Source: Saprolegnia diclina VS20 (taxonomy: Eukaryota > Oomycota > Saprolegniomycetes > Saprolegniales > Saprolegniaceae). From it: a stretch of DNA of 64,000 nucleotides. Position numbers and translations under genes: made by a program. The number at the start of each line of letters is the position of its first letter. The stretch's first letter is position 1. The notes below the pieces were generated by a model that had not been told where the DNA came from, did no database searches, and was given only the letters and a program-made list of their open reading frames with translations. Of this stretch, positions 55,848 through 64,000 are shown in pieces. The DNA is taken from positions 187,686 to 251,685 of the forward strand of contig NW_008246104.1 of NCBI RefSeq assembly GCF_000281045.1, read 5' to 3'.

Positions 55848-56825
55848 ATGTTCATTTCTGAATTGCCCACAACCAAGACAATGTACTCGACTGGCCGCTG
55901 GACCACCGAAGAGGTGCGTACGAGGCGCACCAGCGCACTCGGTCTCCAACGTTGCGGTCGTAGGATGAGCTCTTGCGACAACTCATTGAGCGTTACCAAG
56001 GCGCGCCCGTGTCGTGGATGGTGCGCGATCCTCCGACGTGAGATCTCAAGATCCTCATGGCGGCGTCGACTAGGACGTGGCGCGTGCGATGAAAACGCGC
56101 TCGCGACAGCAGTGCCAGCAGCGCTGGACGCGGAGCCTCAGGTAGCCATCCCGCCTCCACGCGAAGGGTCTCAAGCGCGTCGTGTAGCCAAGGTCGCCCC
56201 CAAGGGCACTGGAAGCGCGTCGAAGACGACATGCTCTACCTCATCATGTGGCCATCAACGTCGTGCGAGAACTGGGACGAAGTCGCCCAGTGGATGGAAG
56301 CCTACCTCCCGTCGTGCCACCGCAGGTACGGCTGCATGCTTGAAACACCAATTTCCCATTTCGAGCCCAGTGCCAAGGCATGCCGCGACCGGTGGTGCAA
56401 CTACCTAAGCCCCGACATCCGCACAGCGTACGCACGCCTGAGATTTTCGCCTCGTATACCAGCTCACTGGTGGTTTAGACCGTTTGCACCCGAGGAAATC
56501 GCCAAGATTGCCGAGTTGCTTCCGATTTCAAAGAGTTGGGCCAGTCTCGCGCGCCATTTGCCCGTACGTGTGCATCTTCTATAGCTACAAAGCTGATGCG
56601 GTGGACCAGGGTCGTCCGGCGCGGCTTATCAAGGAGGAGTGTCGAAAGCTTCGCTGGGACCGCCTCATGTCACCGGGTATGTGTGAATCCTGCAGCACTC
56701 ATCGATCTGAGAGTTGCGCAATAGGTCGTCCCCAGCGCGAGTCGACCCACCACACACCGTCGTTCTTGGACGACGACTGGTTCCACATGCAGTTCCTCGA
56801 CGGCGACTTTGTCGAGTTCAAGTGA
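55848..56825 (+). CDS. Small Myb/SANT protein 1
   Basis: Eight exons: 55848-55913, 55964-56020, 56074-56141, 56188-56325, 56371-56427, 56479-56563, 56610-56676, 56725-56825 (212 residues; introns 45-53 nt). Three Myb-type repeats are visible: GRWTTEEDELLRQLIERYQG with QQCQQRW; GHWKRVEDDMLYLIMW with ACRDRWCNYLSPDI; and FAPEEIAKIAELLP with a degenerate third helix. Such proteins bind DNA in the nucleus. The short C-terminus (MSPGRPQRESTHH) carries no activation domain. ATG 55881 is an alternative start just before the first repeat. Related in plan to the Myb gene 1.7 kb downstream. Confidence 0.8.
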
Positions 56826-58513
56826 GCTTGGGCTCGAGCAATATGTATGAATTTCTGGATTTATGTGTTTTGTGGCCTTTTTTAACTATGTGAATGAAAT
56901 TTGACGTGCATCGTAAGACCCCAGTTCTAGAATCTTCGTCTCCTCCAACATCGTACAAGTACTGCATTTGGAGCTCCAACGTGTCGGTAGAGAATTGGAA
57001 TAGAGGTTCTAGAAGGAACAGGCATAGGCCAGCCCAACGCAGTACTGGGCAAGGTACATAATCCAACTCGTTTGCACCTTGGCTAGCAACAAGCGCGACG
57101 CCTGGACGTTCGATCGCACGTCGTGAACGATGCACACGACGTTGTGTCGACGACATCGATAACCGAGTCCAAAGCCCACCGGCTTTCGAACCGCGCAGCC
57201 AGCACCTGCGAACACAGACATGCGCACCGTGAACAAGACAACAAGACAACTCTGACACCTGTATGTGCTGTGCATGGCGGCTCGTATGGTCGGTGGCGAT
57301 CTCTTCGCAACGCAAGCGCGGGCAAGAAATCCTACCATGTCCTCCTACCCTCCTACGATGCAGCAGCATATGGCATGGTTTCATTTGGCCGCGCCGATCT
57401 GGTCGACAATGGACCGTGCATTGGAGGGAGCCGTAGTAGTGATATGAGGCCCTGTCGCTCAAGCCCGTGACCACAGTACATTGTAGCAAACATGATACTA
57501 CTGCGAGCTTCCGACGTACTAGTACCCCGATATGGAAATGCGTCGGTGGAGAATAAAAATCCCAGCCTCACATCGGAAGCAGCAAAATATCTCTTGGCGA
57601 CAGGCTTCAAGTGCGTCCTGCAGCGCACTCGGGTCGATTGTGTCTTATACTCCTGGCCACATTGTATCAAGACCTCTCCTGCAATCTGGGCGCAGTTGCT
57701 GCTCGATTTTACAAATACCGCCTGGCGCGTGGAACTGATACCTTGATACTTGATGTCACTGCTGGTGGTGCCACGTCATCAGGCATGAGCACTCCCAGCC
57801 AAGTAATTCCACACGGTAGCGGATACTATGCCAATAAAAACGTATTGGGTATGTAGCACGCATATAAGGCGTAGTGATTTCTTCACATCCTGCATGTAAT
57901 TGCACGCAAAATACGAGGGCCATAACATGATTTTATGGCTGGAGACTCGAAGCACAGATTCTTCGTGCACAACCCTCCTGTCCTTTGGCGCCATAGAGGC
58001 CATCATACTCTGCACGAGTACCCCATCGCGAGATTGTTTTCGCTACGAACACTATGATTTTTGCCGTCCGCGATGGGGGCAACTGCGTCGCAGGCACCGC
58101 GTGAGATTGTGATTATAAAAATTTGCAGCAAAGTTCTGAACAATCGACTGTTGACGTCAAGCGGTTGTACCAACCCTACTATAGATCAGTCTTCATGCAG
58201 TTCGTGGCCATCCATGTTATGGTATCTTTTGGCTTGCGCCAGAGCACGACAACGTTGCAGTTCGAAAGGCAAGTCGGTGATAATTGTTTTGTTCGAGGCG
58301 CTGATAGGGCCATTTTTCACACAGCAAGCTCGTCATTGGCCGCTGTCGAGCCAAATGAAGCGATTTCAACCCTACAATTCGACGGTAACAGTTGAGGGCA
58401 ACTGGAATCATTCGACGGCATGTGATTTCGAACGTTCTTCACGGCATATACTACTCGTTGGCATTCAAGTCAAGCTAACACCCAAGCATCATTTTGCATT
58501 TAGCGTCCAACGC
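56826..58513. other. Gene-free interval between two Myb genes
   Basis: About 1.7 kb with short frames only. No Myb-like relic, repeat array or transposon ends recognised. Together with 36944-38690 it is the largest empty stretch here. Confidence 0.4.
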
Positions 58514-59388
58514 ATGAGCTCGCCACGATCCCCCAGGCCAAGGAACACGTGGTCGAAGCATGAAGTATGAAGCGACGCTGTGACCCAGAGGCCCTTATCA
58601 ATTGGCGCAGGATGCCGATCTCACTATCTGCGTCGTCGCCTTTGGGCCGGGCCACTGGACGGTTCACCAAACAAGTCTCTTCGCAATCCTCACCTCTTCT
58701 CTAGTCGATTGCCCGGGGCGTTGCAAATCGGTCCCCCAGCCAATGCTACCAGCGCTGGCTCGGACTCTCGTACGATGCTACTCGACCCATTTTGCAGCTA
58801 GCCGCTTGTAGCTCCGGCAAAGGCCAGTGGCATGCGGAAGAAAGCGAAGCCTTGACAATGGCGGTTGCGCTTTTCGGGAGCAACTGGAAGGTGGTCGCGG
58901 ACAACGTGGCGGCGGCGTGCCCTCTCCTGCCGCCTCGCAGGTATAGTCGGTATCAACGAGCATACATACACTCACTGCTGCAAATGTCGTGCAACTAGTC
59001 CGAAAAAGTGCCGCGATCGCTGGGTTGGCTACTTGCGTCCAGACATCAACTGGGGGTACGCGATTGCTTATGGTGATATGGAAGGCAACTGATCCTCGTA
59101 GCGAGTTTACGGGCGATGAGTCTGCGATGCTCCAGCAGCTCGTCTTGACTCCAGGTGTGCGCTGGGTCGACATTATCGAGATCTACATGCCGGTACACCA
59201 TTGCTCCTATGGTCGCAGGAAGGAAACGACCCGTGGTTATGTAGACGCGCACTGTCGCACTGCTCAAGAAACAGTGCAAGAAACTCAAGCTGCGCTGCTG
59301 CATGTCGCCCGGTACATATACCAGATTTGTCTACATGTATACTGTACGGACGTGGTTCTCTGCACTAGGCCGCCGCCGTTCGTTCTAA
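58514..59388 (+). CDS. Small Myb/SANT protein 2
   Basis: Eight exons: 58514-58564, 58611-58661, 58705-58769, 58812-58940, 58999-59055, 59102-59192, 59245-59311, 59369-59388 (176 residues; introns 42-58 nt). Repeat 1: NTWSKHEDADLTICVVAFGP with SQCYQRWLGL; repeat 2: GQWHAEESEALTMAVALFGS with KCRDRWVGYLRPDI; repeat 3: FTGDESAMLQQLVLT with a basic helix (TVALLKKQCKKLKLRC). The end MSPGRRRSF parallels Myb protein 1 (MSPGRPQRES). Intron 58770-58811 is a multiple of three, so skipping its removal would keep the frame. DNA-binding nuclear protein by family; target unknown. Confidence 0.8.
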
Positions 59389-59715
59389 GGTGCCGCCACA
59401 TGCACCCCTCGTCCACTTTCTTCCATTGTTTTTTGCGCGTCCGAGGGTCCATCCATGGGTCCAATTGTCTTTGCTTTCTCTAGTTTCGTTGCGTTTTAAG
59501 TGAGTTGTTATTGAGTTTCGTTGAAATTGCACTTTGCGTTTTTCTATTTTTAGATTTGGCGCCAAAGCTTGTGGTGGACGCGTTGCCGGCTGCTGGTACC
59601 ACATGGCGCGACACCACTCTGCGCCACGTACAGCGGCGCGCAGCATTGGCTTGTTGCAAGCGGCTGGCGTGGGTGGCGGCCATTAGTTTGGCATGTCACT
59701 TGCAATTTCAAAGGA
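59389..59715. other. Upstream region of MATE copy 1
   Basis: About 330 bases, T-rich around 59440-59560, with no coding signal. Probably the promoter of the following transporter. Confidence 0.4.
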
Positions 59716-61504
59716 ATGGTGCTTCCAAGCCTCCAGCGCGGGTCGCCTCGGTACGGCCAGGTCGGCGATCACAGCCCGTGCGAAGCGGCCGTCGCCATTG
59801 AGCTTGCAACACCCGAGGCAGACAATGTCTTTTGGGACGAGATGCAGCACCTGTGCTACTTGGCACCGCCTGTCGTACGTCCAACTCCATCGCATCATGG
59901 GATCTGTGCTCATGCGCCGGCGCCGTAGATGCTCACATACGTCTTGGGCTTTCTCCCTGGCGTCGTGAGTTTGATCATCGTTGGCCACAGCGATGCTGCC
60001 GACGTCCAGCTCGTCCTCGGCGCCGCGTCGCTTGCCGACATGTACTTCAACGTGACGGGGTACGACGACGAGGACTCGAGCGCTCTCGATTCGTTTGCTC
60101 AGAAAACGCGCAATGGATGTAGGTACAGCATCGGTCTCGGCTTGGCCAGCGCTATGGACACGCTCTGCTCGCAAGCGTACGGTGCTGGCAACCTTCTGCG
60201 CATCGGCGTCGTCTTGCAGTCGGGTCTTCTCGTGCTCAGTGTCCTCTTCTTCCCGATCTTGCTCCTCCACCTCTTCGCAACGGATCTTCTTCTTGCGCTG
60301 CATCAGCCAGTACCGTGGATGACATTGGATTGGCCAACGTAACGCGCGTCGTAGGAAGGCGTCGCGGTCCTTGCCGGCGCGTATGCCCGCTGGCTCGTCC
60401 TCGGCTTGCCATTCGCCTTTATCTACGAGCTTTTGAAGAAGACGCTCCAAGCACAAAACGTGGCGCTCCCCATGGTCTATTCCACGCTCGTGGGCAATGC
60501 CGTCAACGCTGTCGTCGGCTACGTACTCGTGCACCACTCGGCTTACGGTTTTCTCGGCGCGGCGATCGGTCGGTCGGCTGCCAACATTGCGCAGCCGCTG
60601 TGCCTCGGTGTTTACTATTGGTGGCATCCAAACGCGCGGGCCTTCTGGCCGGGGTACGCCCACGTTTTGCAATTCGCAGCTCAATTGAACAATCTCACGG
60701 GTGTAGGTGGAACTGGCGGTGCGCGGCCGCCGGCGTCGGCGAATTCCTCGTCTACGGCGCGCCTGGCATGCTCATGATGATGTTCGAGTGGTGCAGCTTC
60801 GAGTTCATTGCGATTCTCTCCGGTGCGATGCCGTGGATTAGCGCTAGCTGGCCAACGCAATTATGTGTAGGTCTCTTGCCCAACCCGATCGTGTCCATCG
60901 GTGCCAACGCCATCACAATCAACGTATATGCCGTCTTGGACTGGCTCTACTACGGCATTGCCGTCTCGGCGACTGTGCGCGTCGGCAACGCCATTGGCTC
61001 CAACGACCCAATGCGCGCCAAAATCGCGCTCAAAGCTGTACTGGTCGCCGCCGCCTGCTTTGCAACGCTGCTCATGGGTCTCTTGTACTTCGCACGGCAT
61101 ACGTACCCACGCGTCTTTACCCGAGATAGCGCGATTGCCTCGTACGTAGCGTCCTGAGGAAATCGTGTTGTATCATTTTGCATAGGTTGGCGTCCGAAGT
61201 GGGTCTTGTCGTCGTCGCCTTTCAGCTGCCCCAAGCCATCAACCAGACAACACAGGGTATCTTGCGCGGGTGCGGGCTTCAGGGAAAAGGCGCCGCCATC
61301 AACTTTGTCGCGTACCTCATCGTGGGCCTACCGCTTGGGTATGCACTGGCCTTTCCGTGGCAGCTCGATCTCCCGGGCCTCTGGATCGGCATGGTGTTTG
61401 CCTTTCTGACAGCCGCCACGATCGGACTCGGGCTTCTCAAGTGCGCGAGCATCGACCGCATTAGCGACAAAGCGGTCGCGGTTGCCAAGACGGCGCGCTC
61501 ATAA
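59716..61504 (+). CDS. MATE-family transporter, copy 1
   Basis: Seven exons: 59716-59874, 59929-60059, 60123-60309, 60355-60653, 60707-60822, 60871-61141, 61186-61504 (493 residues). About 12 hydrophobic segments with MATE family blocks: SIGLGLASAMDTLCSQAYGA, FEWCSFEFIAILSG, VSATVRVGNAIGSNDPMRAK and QTTQGILRGCGLQGKGAAIN. MATE proteins export organic cations and toxic compounds in exchange for H+ or Na+, at the plasma membrane or vacuole. Copy 2 follows 500 bp later with the same seven-exon plan. The N-terminal 53 residues differ from copy 2 and the start at 59716 is chosen by frame only. The substrate is unknown. Confidence 0.9.
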
Positions 61505-62001
61505 CTTATTGTCTTTTCGATTACTGCGTTTGGATTCGAGCAGGTAGTTGCAGTTGGCGGGACCCTATCATTCGAGTGCGACGGGAGCCACCGTTGCCCG
61601 ATGGTATCTACCGAGCGCTTCTACCGAGTTGGGACTGCTTGCAACCGCGCAATATTGCATCTTTCAGGCAACTCTAGTGCAATATGTACGTACGTGTATG
61701 CGTATATGCTAGCATTCGGCGGAAGCAATTCAACCATGCGACAGCGGCAGCACCGTTCATCCAAGATGCACTGAAGGCATACCAGCACTGTACAGATGCT
61801 CACGCACTGCATTCAATAGGCCTCGGTCATACACCTTGAATCGAGAGGCTGCGTTCTTGCGGCAACACGAGCTATATCAAGCAGGGTAGGAACTGGGCAG
61901 AGTTGGACGAGGCTCGGAAATGGCGTGAGCATGGATGAGATTCGCACTGGCCACTCACGTGACGGGCGCGATGCACTGGCGCATTTTCCTATTCGAATTC
62001 A
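61505..62001. other. Spacer between tandem MATE genes
   Basis: About 500 bases, AT-richer than the genes, with a run of alternating purine-pyrimidine around 61685-61710. No gene recognised. Confidence 0.4.
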
Positions 62002-63690
62002 ATGGACCAAGCGCCGCCCGAGACATCTCGACCGCTGTGGCGCGAGGAAGCGACGCAGCTCCTGCGCTTGGCGGTGCCCGTCGTACGTGATGTACAGAGC
62101 TCCATCCAAAGCACATCGACCCTTGCATAGATGGCAACGTTCATCCTCGGGTACCTTCCAGGTGTGCTGAGTCTCATCTTTGTCGGTCACATCAACCACC
62201 CGGACGCCAAAGAGTACCTCGCGGCCGCCTCGCTCAGCGACATGTTCTTCAACGTCACGGGGTGCGTCGCTTTTTCTGTCCGATGCACCCCCGTTCTCAT
62301 CCTGCTCGCCAGGTACAGCATCGGCCTCGGACTTGCGAGCGCCATGGACACGCTGGCGTCCCAAGCTTTTGGCGCGGGCAACGTCAAGCGCATCGGCATC
62401 CTGCTGCAAACTGGTAGCCTCGTGCTCTTTATTGTCTGCGTACCCATTGCCGTGCTCAACCTCAGCTCCACTCACGTGCTTCTCGCCCTCGACCAGCCCG
62501 TACGCCTTCATTTTCTTATTGCGCTAAGTACTTGGTTAGACAAATGTGGCCGCGCTCGCAGGCCCATACTCGACGTGCCTTGTCTTCGGCCTTCCCTTTT
62601 TGTACGCCTACGAGCTCCTCAAGCGCGCACTGCAAGCGCAAAACATTGCCTGGCCGATGCTCTACAGCACGCTGCTCGCCAATGCCGTCAACGCGGTTGT
62701 CGGCTACCTCTTGGTGTACCATACATCGGTGGGATACCTCGGCGCCGCCATCGGCCGCGCGAGCGCCATGATGTCGCTGCCGCTCAGCTTGCTCCCGTAC
62801 TTTCATGTGACACCCGGCGCATGCGATTTTTGGCCAGGGTAGAGTCCCTACTCCATCAAGCAATGAAACATCGTGTACTAGGCTCCATGGCCGCGCTGCC
62901 GTACGCGGCGTTGGCGAGTTTCTCGTCGTGGGCACGCCAGGCATGCTCATGATGATGTTCGAGTGGTGCAGCTTTGAGATCCTCGCCCTCTTTGCAGGTA
63001 CAGGCGCGCGTTCTCCCAGGTCCCAGTACGAGAGCTTAGGGGTGCTACCCAATGCCGTGGTCGCGATTGGCGCCAACGCCGTGACCGTCAACATCTTTTC
63101 CGTCGTCGACTGGATCTACTACGGACTCAACGTCTCGGCGACGGTGCGCGTCGGCAACGCGATTGGCGGTGACGACGTTCCGCGAGCGCGCGCTGCCACG
63201 AGTGCTGCCCTCGCGACCGCCGCAGTGCTGGCTCTTTGCTTTGCATCGCTTTTGCTTGCGACGCGCTGGGTGATCCCAAACCTCTTTACAAACGATCGTG
63301 ACGTGTCTGCGTACGTTCGAATACCTCAAGATGGTGCTGACGCAGAGTTGTAGCTTGGTCGCGAGCGTCGCGGTCGTGCTCGTGCTCTTCCAAGTACCCC
63401 AAGGCGTCAACCAGACCATGCAAGGCGTATTGCGAGGCTACGGGCTCCAGAATTACGGCGCCGTCATCAACTGTGTCGCTTACATGGGCATTGGCCTTCC
63501 GGTGGCCTATCTACTCGCGTTCACGAACGCTTATGGCCTCCAAGGGCTTTGGATGGGTATGGGCATCGGCTTTGCCTTTGCTGGCGCCTCGAGCTTGCTA
63601 CTCCTGCGGTTCGCCAACATTGACGGCGTGATTGAGAAGAAGCAAGTCCAAACGCTTGAGGAACGGTCGCGCTACGTCATTGTGTCGTAA
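62002..63690 (+). CDS. MATE-family transporter, copy 2
   Basis: Seven exons: 62002-62082, 62131-62261, 62313-62499, 62540-62838, 62882-62997, 63040-63310, 63354-63690 (473 residues). Five internal exons have exactly the same lengths as in copy 1 (131, 187, 299, 116 and 271 nt) with the same phases, so the pair arose by tandem duplication after the introns were in place. Blocks SIGLGLASAMDTLASQAFGA, FEWCSFEILALFAG, VSATVRVGNAIGGDD and NQTMQGVLRGYGLQNYGAVI match the family. The short N-terminus (MDQAPPETSRPLWREEATQL) leads straight into the first helix. H+- or Na+-coupled multidrug/metabolite exporter by family. Confidence 0.92.
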
Positions 63691-64000
63691 ATCGCCAGAT
63701 TTTGAGATTCGATGTCGTTTGATGTTGAGATTCGTTTGATGTTGAGATTCGTTTGATGTTGAGATGTGGATAAGTTTGCGCCCATCGTGTCTCGTGCACG
63801 CAGGTGCAGTTTGAAAAAGAAGCCAACGCGTGATATGGGAGGCAGGCACGCTGGACGCTCGCCACCCTGTCGTCGCTGGCTGCCACGTGGCGACCGGATA
63901 CTGCGATCTTTTGTTTTGTATGGTCGATGAGGCATCCGGACGGTTGAAGTGGTCATCCATGACGTGGCAGCACGAGGTGCTGTTTTGGATGGCGAGACAT
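63691..64000. other. 3' region at window end
   Basis: 310 bases after MATE copy 2. It holds the 17-bp tandem repeat at 63717-63765. A minus-strand frame crosses the repeat but looks like a repeat artefact. Confidence 0.4.
63717..63765. repeat. 17-bp tandem repeat (about 2.9 copies)
   Basis: GTTTGATGTTGAGATTC occurs twice perfectly (63717-63733, 63734-63750) and a third time in part (63751-63765). A weaker copy precedes it (TTTTGAGATTCGATGTC). It lies just after the stop of MATE copy 2. Confidence 0.9.

Overview
This window looks like nuclear DNA of a eukaryotic microbe, most likely an oomycete of the Saprolegniales type (Achlya/Saprolegnia/Thraustotheca group). The lineage call is an inference. 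It rests on GC-rich, tightly packed genes on both strands, many tiny GT-AG introns (mostly 40-60 nt), FYVE proteins of an oomycete-like architecture, a basic-region protein resembling the oomycete M96 family, and secreted PNGase A. I reconstructed most genes exon by exon by requiring every exon to join in frame; the exon coordinates in the entries are those reconstructions. No virus, plasmid, CRISPR or large mobile element was seen.

Layout. 0-11 kb: a truncated basic protein, an Ariadne-type RBR ubiquitin ligase, a 17-exon cyclic-nucleotide-gated-type K+ channel, and two cationic amino-acid permease paralogues arranged tail to tail. 11-24 kb: an uncharacterised Pro/Ser-rich protein, a two-TM membrane protein, peptide deformylase head to head with a JMJD7-like JmjC hydroxylase, a small orphan gene, the TFIIH helicase XPB/ERCC3, an NTF2-like protein, and a kinase of the STK16/NAK type fused to an unusual N-terminus. 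24-37 kb: two tandem FYVE-GAF paralogues, a BMT5-type Rossmann methyltransferase, an M96-like basic-region protein, an ankyrin protein and a TMEM164 homologue. 37-54.6 kb: tRNA-Arg(CCG), PNGase A, a basic low-complexity protein, a CCT-domain protein, a Rieske oxygenase, an SMC-family ATPase, CDC14 phosphatase, a NET-domain microprotein and the ESCRT-I subunit TSG101/VPS23. 54.6-64 kb: a decayed tRNA-Cys 3' half, two small Myb/SANT proteins, and two tandem MATE transporters with identical exon structure.

The genes do not form one pathway. They are ordinary eukaryotic housekeeping and signalling genes mixed with three local duplications (amino-acid permeases, FYVE-GAF, MATE) and one pair of related Myb genes. 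Neighbours are often convergent with 43-100 bp between stops, or divergent with short shared promoters. The least expected items are the kinase fusion, the SMC-like ATPase, the stand-alone NET protein, a 38-bp palindrome with hAT-like ends, a GC-AG intron in the channel gene, and an expanded purine-repeat intron in a FYVE gene.
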